A stretch of 64,000 bases of DNA from Klebsormidium nitens (taxonomy: Eukaryota > Streptophyta > Klebsormidiophyceae > Klebsormidiales > Klebsormidiaceae): positions 124,001 through 188,000 of the forward strand of contig DF237037.1 of NCBI GenBank assembly GCA_000708835.1. Direction: 5' to 3'. The position numbers were made by a program, and so were the translations under genes. Positions 22,966-35,374 of the stretch are shown here, in pieces. Within the stretch, counting starts at the first letter, position 1; each line of letters opens with the position of its first letter. Under the pieces are notes generated by a model that did not search any database, was not told where the DNA came from, and saw nothing but the letters and a program-made list of their open reading frames with translations.

Positions 22966-24221
22966 CTATGCAAGGTAGGTGTCGGGAAAATTTAACTGAG
23001 TCACTCGGTTGGGCTAACGGTGACTAGCCGGGAGAAATAACGGTCGGAGTGAAGGACGTCCCACCGCCCAACTTGTCGAGGTTCTTAGTGCTCAGGAGTC
23101 AGAACCGAGTCTAGCTTACGGTGCCGACTGCAGGGCCCAGCGACAATTCCGCCCCAAAATGGCATTTCGGTGGTGTTCGTGCGACGTGCACACAGAATGG
23201 CCGCGCACGGGTGACGACAAGTAATCATGGTAATCATTACAAGTGGTCATCATTTTGTATAGAATGAAATGGCACCGCATAATCATCCCACGTGGCATGG
23301 AAATGTCAGTTCCAAGATCTTTCGCTGGATCTTTTCGGGTTCAGTAGGTTTGCCTTTATGGCGGAAGATACCATACTGTGAAGTATACGGGGACGCGCTT
23401 ATGCTGGCCGCAAATCGATGTTGATATTGGCACAAAAGAATTCAGGAAATGCGTGCATTGACTGGGGTCCCTACCATGCGCGAAGCGACAACGATGTACC
23501 GGTAACTATCAGATCACTCCTCGACCACAGCGCTACGCGCAGACCTTGTTACACGCTGCACCCGGGTGCCAGTACCTTCTTTTGCAAGTGCATCCACTAA
23601 ACGACATATTGGCCCGTAAACTTGGTGGGCCCGGATCCTATACGTATACAGCGTAGTGCATCATGCTGATCCCGAATGACTGCAGGCTGGCCAGCGAAAC
23701 GCCGATCAGTCCGGACATTCGCGGGGCGCATTCACCAAGATGCATGGTGCACGATGCACCGCATTGAAGATGAAGAGGGCTAGTCCTACCTGACAAGAAA
23801 TAGCTCCTGAGTCCCTGCTGGAGACCAAGTACTGGAACGTACCTACCCCTCACTTTCAGCTTCCAGTTTGCAAGGTGACACGCCGCACTGGTTAGCGTGC
23901 CGATCACAATCATCTCAACCCCTGCTGGGTCCCTTGCAATGATCAACGTATGCCACCTTGGCACTTCGGCATTCCCTCCGAACGCATTCTTAGGAGAGAG
24001 GCACCTTCTGCTTGCCCATGTACCAGCTAGACAAGATTTCAGAACGCACATCCTCCCATTCTTCCACCAATGCAAGGCTCCTTCGTCCTCAACTCTGATG
24101 CATTCGCTGCATTCAGTTGCATCGGAGGCTTGATGGTCTTTTCAGCGGAGACGTACACGCTCTGGGCGGTCTCGCAAGTGGCATGCAGCTGGGGGGAGCG
24201 CCACCTGTCCGCTGATCAGCC

Positions 24222-27200
24222 ATGAATACCTGGTCAGGGCTCAAGACCCGCAAGGGCGGAGACACCCCAAGTGAGACAGCTGTCCGCCCACCAGACCCAG
24301 CAGCAAACACCACCAGTTTGGATCCAGCAGACTCCGCCGGCCCGTACCCCCACACAGGAGCTGGCGCCCCCTTCCCGTCCGTAACCCACGAGCTAACCCA
24401 TGAGGGTCACGCACATCAAAAGAGCCCGCATCACTCGCCAGAGGCCTCCAAGTCCATGGAGGTGATTGACCGCTTTGGGCGGCTGATCCAAGACTGGGCA
24501 AAGCCAAGCCAAGCTACCCCCCCATTCCATGGAAACCCGCCAAACCCCTCGTCCCCATCTGTCGCACGCATAATCGGCCAGCCGTCTGCTTTGCTCCGCC
24601 CCCCCTCGACGGGTGGATCCGCCTTCTCTCCTGTAACCACGTCGATCCAGGTTGAGTTGTGGCAGCCACAGCAGCGCGAAAGGGGGGAGGAGGGAAAGTG
24701 GCCGGTGCGCCTCTTCCCAAGAATCCCAACGCCCAATGCAGGTGCACCGAATGCAGCACAAGAGGGTGTGTCCTCCCCTCCTCCTAGCACAACCACTCTC
24801 ACCGGTGCCCCTGCAGAGCCTTCGCCAACGACATTGCCCCCCGCCTTCGGGGGCGCCATATCAGCTCCGCAGCACTTTGATTACCGGCTGCCTTTCTCAG
24901 GGGCTGCTCCCGAGCGGAGGCTCCAAATCCCCCCTGGACTTGAGATCGCGCGCGTGATTGACGCCAGGAGCGGCTCGCAGGCCCCGGCTTTGGAGCCCAG
25001 TTACTACGACTTTCTGCAGCTGGAAGGACGCCAGACAGCAGCCGCACAAGAGGACACTGAATCTGACGCTCCCAGTGCGGGTCACATTGGGCTGGAACTG
25101 CACCATCTCCCTTCCTCCGGCGACCCAGTCACCTCCCTCCCTTTGTTCCACCACAAGCAAGCTGGTCTGTACAGGGGGGGGTTCAAGGTGCCCACGCTGA
25201 TCCCCCCCTTAGCGGACCCAGAGTTCCGGGACCTCAGTCCAAACCAGCCAGACACTCCCACCAATCTGGGCGTCCCAACAGCGAAGGACCCGGACGCATG
25301 GGAGGAGAGGCCCGTGCAAGAAAACAAAGCTGCTGGGGGCATTCAGGGGGAGACAGCTGGCAAGGGTGTGCGAGGGGTTTATGATAAGAAGACGGGGCTT
25401 TTCCAACACATGAAAGGCGGGTTCAGGGCGTTTTCGGGCGGCCTGGGATATTTGGACGCTGAGGGGCCGCCACGTGGCGGGCCAGGACTGGTGGCCCACA
25501 GAACCTGGTGAGTTGGTGGCAGCATCAGATCAAGAGTTAGGTCTTTTGTTGCAACACTCTTTTCGGACATGTCTGCGGGGAATGTCAAACCAAACATTTC
25601 CTGGCAGCTTTCGCATACATTCTTTGCGGTGTAATAGATACGTGCCTGCTCAGACCAGAAGCTGCATTCAGCACTTGCGGCTAGTTTGTGCATGGGCAGC
25701 TGCATCCGTGCACATGAACCCGGCAATTGATTGCAACCAAAGCCAATAGTTGTCAACCTAGTTGTTTTGGTGCCCAGCTAGGATAGCCCACCTCTCAAAC
25801 GTTTCCAACATAAGTCTCTCTGCCTTCAAAGTCCTTGCATGTCCTTTGGCAGAGCAGACTCTTCAACCTCATGTTGCATGGCACCTGACTCTTTCTGAGC
25901 TATACACTCTTGGCAGAGCTAGCAGCACTGTGTCTGGACACCGCAGTAAACAACATCATTTACCCTCAGGATAAGAGGCACATTGGCGAAATTCTCCCAA
26001 CTGACCTCACAGTCCAACCTACGCTGGACCTCAGTCAATCCCTTCTCCCGATCACAATATCAAGCCTGTCTCTTCTTCAGTCACGCTTCTTTCAGTCTGC
26101 ATGTCAGCCAACCACCTGACAGATTGACAGCTGGTGCTTTGAGGTCTACTCTGTGACAGGTGTCAAGCCTCTACTGGCATCCTGCCACATAAAAGTGGGA
26201 GGCCCAAAACTGGAGCAGCTGACGAAACAGCTTCTGCTTCTCTTTTCAGGAGTGCCGTGCCAGTTACCTCGCCCCCCGGGTCTCCCCCCCGTGCACTCAG
26301 CGACTCGGGGCTTAAGAGAGCCTGGGAAGCGTCACATGCTGCTGAGCGCCTGGGGAAACGCCCGAGGTTGACCTTGGAACAACTGGAGCCCAGGTGAGAA
26401 GCAAGTCAGGAGGAAACTAACCAGCTCGTTTGATTCCGACCCTCTCCCTGTACTTGGGAATTCATGTTCCTCACTTTCCATGATTGATGCTAGTGCCTTT
26501 TGAGCATGCGATTGGGAGCTTTATACTTTCGTTTGTGACCCCGTCTTTAGGCTGATTTGCATGTCAATTTGGAGCTCCAAAACGGGTAAGTTGTTGTCAC
26601 ATTGCAACAAGGTATCAGGACCGGATTTCGAAGCCCTCTCCTTCAACAAACGCGATTTGTACTTTCCCCGGGTCCCTCACCCATTCCGAGCTAAATGCAG
26701 GTTTCGCTCGTCAAGCAACGTTAATAGCGTAATCAATGTTCGAAGGGGCTGGACGAACGACTCAAAAAGACTTTTGACAGGACACATTCCACCCACTGGA
26801 TTGCCTTCTGCCCAATCGCAAACTACCCTGAACGGACGGTGTCTTACAAACTGGGCTTCTTCCCGAGGTTTCGGCAAGCCGTGAGAGTCTCTTTTCTGTA
26901 TCCGTTGCTTAATCTCGTTCATTTCCATTTGAGCCGTTCCAAATGTCCATCTATGACGGTCTCTTATTCCCCCTCTGGCTTCCATTTGTCTTACAGACAG
27001 ACCGATGTAGACCGCAACGAGCCTGAGGGAAATGAAGCGGTTGTCCGAAACCGCGATCCTCAGGACAATGACCCGTTCAAGGAAGCGTCCAAACCCCTGT
27101 CCGGGTCCGGATTAGCCGTCGAATCGGCGGACGGAATGGGCCGCCAGCTGGCGAATGCGCAGCGCCAGCTGTCCGATGCCCGCAGCCAACTGTCGGACGC

Positions 27201-27618
27201 CCAGCGGCAGGCTTCGGACGCTCGGCAACAGCTGGTGGACGCACAGGCGTCGTGGGAAACGGACCGCCGGCAGTGGCGACAAAAGGAGGCGGCCTGGGAG
27301 GCGTTCCGGACGGCGCGAATGCAGCCGGGGGGATCCCCCGTGGCCGGCGGGGGATCCCCCGCAGTTGCTCGGGCCGGACGGTATAGCGAGGACGAGATCG
27401 GACGGCTCATCTCGGAGCGGCTCATCCGGACGGAGAGCATGCTGATTGCGGCGCTGGCGGAGATCGGACGGCTGAGAGCGTGGATTGCGGGGATGCGGGC
27501 TGCGCCGCGGGCGGGCGCTCCGGGGGCTCCGCCGGAGGGGAGTGCCTCGGGAGGTGCGCTTCCACGTGCCCCTCTGGTTTTGCGTCGTGGGCTATGCCTG
27601 CCATGCACGCGGACTTGA
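24222..27618 (+). CDS. Unrecognised proline-rich protein with C-terminal coiled coil
   Basis: Three exons chain in phase: 24222-25507 (donor ACCTG|GTGAGT), 26250-26393 and 26997-27618, giving 683 aa. ATG 24222 is the first in its frame after an in-frame TGA nine bases upstream. Residues 1-428 are rich in Pro, Ser, Gly and Ala with no recognised domain; a conserved-looking patch near the end of exon 1 reads GVYDKKTGLFQHMKGGFR. Exon 2 is short and basic. From residue about 525 to 590 there is a regular heptad pattern (RQLANAQ, RQLSDAR, SQLSDAQ, RQASDAR, QQLVDAQ), a predicted coiled coil, followed by a second helical stretch (EIGRLISERL). The architecture suggests a scaffold or nuclear regulator, but this is guesswork. 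The opposite strand of exon 3 is also open over 182 codons, a shadow of the GC-rich code. Confidence 0.65.
27141..27250 (+). repeat. 21-bp repeat encoding coiled-coil heptads
   Basis: About five degenerate 21-base units (CGCCAGCTG-type start) inside exon 3 of the gene above, each encoding one heptad of the QLxDAxx type. In-frame unit duplication probably built the coiled coil. Confidence 0.6.
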
Positions 27619-30600
27619 AAGTCTCATTTTCAGCTTTCATGTGGGTGAACAAACCGAGAATGACAACAGTCTTCTCGTCGACGATCCCGTTCCTTAATTT
27701 TCCCCACAAAAGATTCGAGTTATACATTTCAGTCATTATGTTACAACGGCCAAGTTGCCCCATCGTAAATCTGGGTACGTGTTCGGACGGCCCTTTCACG
27801 AAGCCTGGCCCGTCCAATTCAGCTATCCGTGTACAGCGCAAGCTGTACACGTCTTGCTCTGACGATCGAAGACGTCTGACAGGTTTTCCAGAGTCTGGCG
27901 TACGAAGTTGAACTGCAAAGGTGCGCCGTCGGAAAAGTTATGAGTACGCCGCAAGGGCAATTGCTTCGACGGTAAAGCAGCTGAGACTCATTGCGTCGAC
28001 CCGAAGGGACTGTAGTTTACCAGGAGGACTCTGTTTCGCGAGGTTTGCCGCGCAAGAGTCTCCCCTGAACAGCAAGGGTGTTCTTCGCGTTTCTATCAAG
28101 TCGATTTGAATGATGGTCCGAGCTCTCTGTCACTGCTTCGTTCTGCAGCTAAGTAAGAGCCAGGAGCAAAATAACAGGAAGGAGTGACGGGAATGTCACG
28201 AGTCGGCCTCCCTGCATTTTCTTGAAGCTGGCCTTGGCGGTCGAAAAGAACGGAAAGAGGCACCTCCTTAGGTCAGCATTGCCGTTCGCACTAAAGGGAA
28301 ATGATGTCAACGGATCACCTTGCTCACGTCATCGCAAGCCGTACAAGACTCTGACTTCATTCCGGTGTGCGTCCACTTGCAGACACTGTGCGGGCTTGAT
28401 CCTCTGATCGCGGCCCGAGAGGAGCCCACGTGAAACACGTGGCGGAGTTAGTGTCGGCGTCAAAGAGCTCCACATGGCCGTGTTGGGGCAGGTTCGCAGG
28501 TCGCATCATGTTAGAAAGTGGTTAGCTGCATCGCATCGCATCCGTTTGGGTCTAGGTAGAGCATAACCCGGGTTTGTGGCACATGGGCATGGTGGAATGG
28601 TTGGAGAGCTGGGTGCGGAATCTGTGCATTATGAAAGGTGAGCCTTCGGACTTGCGGTCGTCTTGACTTTTGAGCTATCTTGAGAGCGACGACCGTTGCA
28701 TCCTCAAATCCTTGATAGCATCTGCACGTGCATTATGTTGCTACTTTCGGTTTGCTTTGTTGGTCGACATGTGCGAGTTCGCTTCAAGCTCTGCGCTTAC
28801 TTTCGTCAGCAACGCGACGAAACATAGGCAACGTGTTGATTCGCGAATTGCGGCCTCGCAAAAGCGCCACGCCGTTGAAAGCCCTGCGATACTTGCTTGA
28901 AAGCGCAACAGAAGCGACCATTACACGATCAGAAAGGTGCCTAAGCGCTTTTCCTCTTCATACATCATACTCTCGCAGGGGGACTAGATATCATTCGCCT
29001 TATCTCCTCTGCAGGTATTCACGTCAAAGGTACAAACACCGTGTACGTTCTTTCAGCCGGGAGCCATTCTGCGGTTGGGAAACTTTCGACGGTTTTGACA
29101 TTGTGGCCCCACTGGGCTTTGCACAATAGGGTCAGGAAGAGATCGCGCGAGCGTGATGCACTGGGCGAAAGTACGTCTGAGTCTTGGGTTAAAAGCACAT
29201 TGGTCATTAGCAAGTTGAGTTGTATCGAAAACTTGTGTGCGTTGTGGGAAACCAATCCGCATGTGTATGCTGCGGTCAAAGACACTAAGCAGAAGTGGGA
29301 TTTGCATGCGTCGTTATGACGTGACGCCACGTCACGCTCGCAGAAGCTTATGCGAGATGAGGTCACCAGCTCTGAGGCCTAGCTAGGAGTGGAAAACCAG
29401 CTAACATCTCACGTTCTTGCTGCGATTTAATTCGGCAGCTTTCTTTTATTGACTCAAGCCGTTGTACAAGGTTTTACACTAGCCTAGGCTGGACGTTTTG
29501 ACACTCGACAATCTGGTATATCAGAAATTGACGCTCTACCGACAACAGTCTGTAGATGGTAATCTCGGATTCTGCCGCTGTGGCTAGCATATCTCAAGCT
29601 TTCATAATTCTTCGCAATGCAGCACCAGTTGTTGTAAGCTAGGACCAGCTCGCCGGCATGTGTAGGCTGTACTGCCACTTTTAACGTTGGCTTCGTACGA
29701 TCGAGTCTCTTATGGATGCCTATCTACTGCAAGAAGTTCGTAGATTGTACATTTGACTCTCAGGTTTGCCAGAGCCGGCCCTGCATGCTATACAACATGC
29801 GCGTGCTTTGGGCTAGTATGAGGACTTGGTACGGACTTAAGCTGCGCATGTATGATAGTATCGACGTTGCGCTGCAACATATGCACCTGTATAAATTCCG
29901 CATGAAACATCAGAAGCAGTCTAGCAGCCTAGACGGTAGCTGACGAATTCACCAACCGGTCCAATCCACAAAGTTGATTTAGGTATCGCGGATGCATGGA
30001 AGTGCATAATCGCTGTTGTGAGTTAGGCCGCCACATGCAACGATACTTGAAGCCTATGGCCCCCATGTGGCTACGGCGTTCAAGTTCAAAGAAAACACCA
30101 AATCATTGATTAGTAGGCTCCCGTTGCCCCCCAGCACGAGAGCTGCGCTGCATGAAGTACATGATATAAAAATGGATCGATATATGCGTACTTTGATCCC
30201 ACTTTGATTGACCGGCGTCGGATGCTTCGCTCTCAGAGGCGGGCCCACATAGACCTAGTATAGCTAGAAAGAGCAAAAAGCATGCATGATTGGTTCATTG
30301 CGTACGTACATACAACTACAATCGATTGAAGATGTCGTTAATCTAGCTGGGCTAGCTCAAAGATCGAAGTCAGGCTTATTTTCTCAGAGCTCAAATTCAC
30401 ATTTGCAAAGGACGTTACAAGCACTTTGCAGATTACGATCATCTGCGTCAATAAACCGCGATTGAGACTGAGCCTTCATGATCACGAGGCTTTCGATCAC
30501 GAGCCCGGTGACCGCCACGGCTAGGTAGCTAGCAATGTTTTGATGAGTACGAACATGCGAGCAATGATGAGGCCGGTTATTTTGAAGCAGCTCGTAGTAC

Positions 30601-31033
30601 CATGCGCCCTAATTGCCAAACGAATGATTGTTTGCCTTTGGAGCCTGCGCGCGCAAAGGCATGGCCGCCCAAGGTTGTACGCACCGAGCAATGCATGGAG
30701 CCCGCGGCCTTACCCTAGCTGGATGGGAGCTGGATCGAGCACCAGCTTCCAACGTGCATCTATGAACATATCAATGAAGGACTGGACAGGCTCTGACGGA
30801 CTTGACTCTAAGGGTGGATGGTGATCGCCGTCGAAGGGCCGATTGAGAATCAGGTCTTGGATCACAAGGATCCAATCATTCTGCCGCCGCGCATACACAT
30901 TGATTGACTAGGGTTGCCGCTAGAAGGACGGAAGTGATGATGATTGATATCAGGTTGTTTACTTGTACAAATCGCATGCGGCAACGGCCCAGCCTCAAAG
31001 AAATATACGACGCACCAATCATTTCATCCAACC
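27619..31033. other. Gene-poor region
   Basis: About 3.4 kb between the coiled-coil gene and the convergent TBC gene. No long or spliced frame with protein character was found. A perfect inverted pair of G-boxes (CCACGTG AAA CACGTGG) lies at 28426-28442. No tRNA-like cloverleaf was recognised by eye. Confidence 0.45.
28426..28442. promoter_or_regulatory. Inverted double G-box
   Basis: CCACGTG, three A, CACGTGG: two CACGTG cores in a perfect palindrome. G-boxes bind bHLH and bZIP factors in plants. No gene start is recognised nearby, so a regulatory role is only a possibility. Confidence 0.3.
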
Positions 31034-33629
31034 CTACTTTTTAGCGCATATCTGTACGAGCGCCCTTGCATCTTGCAGCGTCCTCCACAGATCTATGTTA
31101 TTTGCCATGGCATTGCACTCTCTCAAGGCTTCATCCATGGCCGAGCACTCATCAAGTATCTTTCTCCTCCTTTGCCTCACGGCCGCTGCTATGGCATAGA
31201 GGAGAAGCTCCTTGGTAGCCTTCTTCTGACCGGAGCTTTGCTCAACGGTCCCGCCGACCATGCTGGCCGCTTTCGCAACGGATTCAATCTGTTCGGCCGC
31301 CAGAGCATCGGCCCAACAAACCTGTTGTAGACAAGCAAATTGGATGGGTATTCTGGACAACACAACCTTGAGAAAAAAAGGCAGGATAAGTTTCGTTGAG
31401 CACCGATGGACGCTTTTCTGGCATCTGGAAAGTGCAGAACTCACTGATGCTGTTTACAAGGCGTCAAAACCGATGATAGTAGCTGCCCAACTTACACAAT
31501 CTGCCACTAGGCCTTCGCGAAACGGAAACGATTCAAGACCATGCGTACTTCAATTCGAGCATTTCCTTTTCGTACCCACCAGCCCCAATCACAACGGAAG
31601 CTTGCGGTTTGAATCTCGAAAACAGAAAGATGCCAGAATCGCACAAGAAACGCTAAACTCAACCCCCACAGATCAGCGTCTGCTCGAAGTGGACTCTTTT
31701 GGGAGAAGGACGATAATCATGCGGTAACCGAAAACGAAGTCCCTTGCCCAATCATCACAAATTTTAGAGGAAATCTGACAGTGAGAGCTTTTACAATCTC
31801 AGCTCTTTCCAAACTCACCTCCCACAGACACAGCGTCTGCTCGAAGCTGAGCTCCCGCCGGAAGAGGACGACGACCATACGATATGCGAAGATGCAGTCC
31901 CCCGCGCCAATCTTTGCAAGATGCTGGTAGAGTTCCGGGTCGCCGTGCTCCAGAATGGCGGCGATTCGGTCCAACTGCCCGCGGATGCCCCGCTCGTCGA
32001 TGCGGAAGTTGTGCTTCGCCGTCTTCATCAACCTGGAAGAACGAAACCACGATTTAGGAGCAGTTAGCACATCTGACCGTGTTCATGACCTTGAAGAACA
32101 CGCAAGGCACTCTTTGGAGTGGAAAGCGGCCTCAACCGTGTTTCTAGACGTAAAGGTGGAGCTTTTTCTGTGCCTTCGATCAACTCATCGGCTACAAAGC
32201 ACCTTAGCGAACCCCTCGTGCTGTACCGTCAAAAGATATTCTCCAACCCAGGAGGGACGTCGGTCAACGTAGGTTCATGCCAACTAGAAACCGCTGCCTC
32301 CTCCAACAATCGACAAGCGTGGTTAAAACTTGAACTGAGAAACCGTCTCCTTTTCGACGTAAGACTTGAACGCACCACATGTCATCGTGTCTAATCAATG
32401 CATTTTCAAAGGAGGAGGTGCAAAACGGGGGACGAGTCGGACGCCAAAAATCGATTCAGAACTGAACCCAGCTTCGAACTGTCCCCTCTTGGAAAAGCAG
32501 TACACATTCTCAAATTCAGATTGAAGAGCACCCCTCACCTCTGGAAGCACCAAAACGCCTCTGCGTCACTTTCGATCAGCGCCACAAACGGCGACAGCAG
32601 ATCGCTCATCCCCTGGCAGTACCCCGTCTCCTTGTCGTAAACCGCATACGCCTCCAGGATCGCAACTAGGCGTGCGGCGTGCGCGCGCCGCGCGGGCTCC
32701 AGGTGCTCGTCGTTCTCGAGCCCCACCGCACGCGCCATCTCTTCCGCTCTCCCGGGGTCGCAGGCCGCCTGCGCGGGCGCGTACGGAATCCACGCGGCGT
32801 TCATCCGGACGGCGTCCAAGCGGATGATGCGCAGCCACGTCTGGAACTCTTCCAGGGCCTGGGCGTCTTCGGGTGGTTTGGGGTTTCCCGTTTCCGAGGG
32901 CTTTGAACTTTCCGAGGGGTTTGAAGTTTTCAGGGGGCTCGTACCAGGTTTTGCCAAATCGTCAGCGCCGCCTGTTTCCGTTGCATCCATCTCCCTTGAC
33001 GCCGACGCACTGTCCGACCCGTCCCGCGCTTTGGCTGGGGAGGGATCCCCTGACTGGGCATCAGTTTGATGTCGGTCTGAGTTCTGAGTGGTCGACTCGA
33101 AGCTACTTTCCATCCCGACACTTCTTTCCTTTTGACCGCTCTCCCGTCCTTCCTTTCCATCGGCCCCCGTCCCATTAGCAACCAACGCACCCTCCTCGGC
33201 TTGGTTTCGATTTCTCTTTGCTTCCCTCTGTAAAGCTGCCACCTCCTCCTCTTTCTCCTTCCTTACAGCCTCTTCCTTGATCCGCTGACTCAACGCCTCC
33301 ACCTGCTTCCTCAGCCGCGCAAACTTCCTCCTCCGCTCTGGTTCCTTCTTCTTCCGCTCGCCCTCCGTGCTGTCTAGCTCATGCACCCCCAGAAGGAACG
33401 GCCAAACCTCGGACCGGATCTCGGGAGCCACCCCCCCGCGCCGGACTCGTCCAATAACTTGCGCACCGTTGTTAAGCAACCGGCCGTCGCCGTCGAATGC
33501 GTTTTTCCAGTCTTCGGCGGTCAAGGGCTTGGGCCGCCGTTTCGTGCTGCTCCAGGGGGTTTGGCTGCAGAGCAAAGGATGAGAAGCGGGGATTAGAGCG
33601 CAGTGCAAGAAAGTAGCAGCCCCAGTCAT
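31034..33629 (-). CDS. TBC-domain Rab GTPase-activating protein (plant GYP7-like)
   Basis: Three minus-strand exons chain in phase: about 33564 or 33629 to 32539, 32032-31819 and 31321-31034. Reading from the in-frame ATG at 33629 gives 530 aa. The TBC signature is clear: IRSEVWPFLLG (71-81), the arginine-finger motif IxxDxxR (I269, D272, R275) and the glutamine-finger YCQ (337-339) before GMSDLLSPF; then FRRELSFEQTLCLWE and a plant-type end LLLYAIAAAV ... CNAMANNIDLW. These proteins accelerate GTP hydrolysis by Rab/Ypt proteins in vesicle traffic. A charged, low-complexity insert (about 85-255) splits the TBC domain, as in plant relatives. A good acceptor (CTCTGCAG) at 33570-33565 suggests the true N-terminus may lie in an upstream exon not found here, so residues 1-22 are uncertain. 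Confidence 0.88.
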
Positions 33630-34260
33630 GCCTCACGTACGTGCTCTACTCATTGCCCCAGAAGGTAAGCTAACTAAACTGTCTATCAGGCTATCCACCA
33701 AGGATCGTCATGCGATGTAAGGAATTCACTTGAATCACTGTACAGTGCAGGTCTCAAGCTTGATCAGAAAGTTGAATTGATCAGAATGGGAGCTGCTTCA
33801 CACAAGTCAATTCCCATTTCATGCAGAATCGAGACCCTGCGTCACGAATATCATATTCAAGGAATTCTCAAAGTTCGCCGGCTGTACGCGTTTGTAGCCT
33901 CTACATCAATTTGTCACTGCCATCCTGTGTGACCGATGAATTTAAACCGACAATTAAAGCACCACCAACACAAGATTCACAAGCGTAAAAGCCCTGCAGA
34001 AAGTCTCTCTCCAGAATAGTACTTTGAAGTTTCAGCGCTCGCTTGATCTCAGCTACTCAAAGCAGTCAAAAGACCAGGTTCTGGCTAAGAGCAAAGTACA
34101 AGAGTTGACAATGAGAAATACCCCGGTCAAGCAATTTGCCAGATCATGACAAAAACAGTGAAAGAAACCTTTTCTTGCAGGAAGCTAGATCTGAGCAAAT
34201 CTCATGATCATCAAAGCACGTCCAGAAGAAAACCCCAAGCTGCTCGAAATTGTGGCTAAC

Positions 34261-35100
34261 TCACCCCTGTATGATGTAGACGCCTGCCACTCCTGCAACC
34301 AAGGCAACCCCCACCCCGATGGCCAACGCCGCTGCATGCTGATTGGAGGGCGCGGCCAGGCCCCGGAAGATTCCCATGGAATGCTGGAAGTTGACGAGCC
34401 CCGATACGAGCGGCTCGAGCTGTTGCAACATGAGGCCCAGATGTATCAGAAGAGATTCATTTACTGGAGCTGGACTAAGATTCTCGAGGTTGAAAACCCC
34501 TCTTCACCAATGCTGTGGCGCCTGCAAGGAAATTCAAAGCATCGAGGATTTTGCCATTTGGGGGATTTTGTGCCGCGCCCCTTCGATCCTTCTTGAACGG
34601 TTTCCCGAAGTTAGGGTTCTCCTCATTGACATTGTGCGTGCGGCTAGGGTTTTGTTCAGGATCCCATCTTTCTGAGCGCGCGCGCGTTCACGACACCTTT
34701 CCAGAAATCCACAGGCACCCCCTCAGCTCAGCTCAGGCTCAGCTCAGCTCTGCTCATGGATGCTCACCTCGGCTTAGCTGGAAGCCCAGCTCAGCTCAGC
34801 TCAACAGCTCAGCACTAGGTAGGACTAAGATCTAAGTTCTTAGCTCGAACCACACTGGACCATCCACTTCATGCATTCAGAACACTGACCTCAACACTTT
34901 GGTCCAAGATTCTCTGGATGGGTGCCCCACATCCCACTGCCACCTGTCGCGCCAAAAAAAGAGGTCTGCTCTGAGCCGCTCAGGCGGAACAAGAACCGAT
35001 CCATCAGCAAGGTTGCTGCCGTGCTTACAATGGCACCCAATCCTGAGAATCCATGAGTGGTAGATTGGCCTGTAGCACCATTCTTCCGGAGTTTCTCCAT
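34261..35100 (-). CDS. Unrecognised small protein with hydrophobic C-terminus; apparent frameshift
   Basis: Two minus-strand exons: 35100-34944 (donor ACAG|GTGGCA) and 34671-34261 (acceptor GCTCAG), joined in phase, about 188 aa if one base of the C4 run at 34497-34500 is surplus. As written, the frame hits a TAG soon after LVKR; dropping one base continues smoothly (FNLENLSPAPVNESLLIHLG) to a stop at 34261. The protein has a polar Asn/Pro-rich middle and ends in a Gly/Ala/Val hydrophobic helix (LAIGVGVALVAGVAGVYII) with two residues after it, like a tail-anchored membrane protein. No family is recognised. The break may be an assembly homopolymer error or a real lesion. The start is 274 bp from the divergent IFT144 start. 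Confidence 0.55.
34727..34817. repeat. AGCTC pentamer-rich low-complexity stretch
   Basis: Repeated CAGCTCAGCTC units with interruptions, inside the intron of the minus-strand gene above. AGCTC repeats are partly self-complementary. No function is inferred. Confidence 0.7.
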
Positions 35101-35374
35101 TCTCCTCCTCCATTTCTCCGCAATGTTTCAATCCACAAATCAACGTCCTAGCAAAGTCCGCAAATTGAGGCACCCAGTAAAGATTTCCTTGCCCCGATCG
35201 AAATGCACATCGTTGACCAAGGAGCTCGCAAATTCAGCATTGGGTGAAACTTGAGCAGCAGTCGGTGGTGGTTTTGGAAATGTGACGGTGGAACCTGTAG
35301 ATCAGTAGCTGACACCATCAGAATGAGTCTGCATTGAGGCAGGGAAAGGAGACTGCACGAACTGCGCTGCAATC
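35101..35374. promoter_or_regulatory. Bidirectional promoter region
   Basis: Only 274 bp separate the start codons of the minus-strand small protein (35100) and plus-strand IFT144 (35375), so both promoters and 5' UTRs must share this stretch. No TATA box was firmly placed. Co-expression of the two genes is an inference that could hint at a cilium link for the small protein. Confidence 0.45.

Larger units (their letters stand above)
20886..24221. other. Gene-poor region between channel and coiled-coil genes
   Basis: No spliced or long reading frame could be supported in about 3.3 kb. It holds two perfect hairpins (21631-21657 and 22159-22189) and a 20-N assembly gap (22946-22965). Base composition varies and there are no recognisable transposase or reverse-transcriptase motifs. 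The 3' UTR of the channel and the promoter of the next gene lie at its ends. Confidence 0.5.

Noticed and set aside
23638-24075. Minus-strand ORF of 145 codons
   Set aside because: Protein-like in places but no recognised motif, no splice partner, and it directly abuts the next gene's upstream region; not enough to call.
27060-27608. Minus-strand ORF of 182 codons
   Set aside because: Antisense shadow of the coiled-coil exon; Ser/Ala/Arg-rich composition is typical of reverse reading of such repeats.
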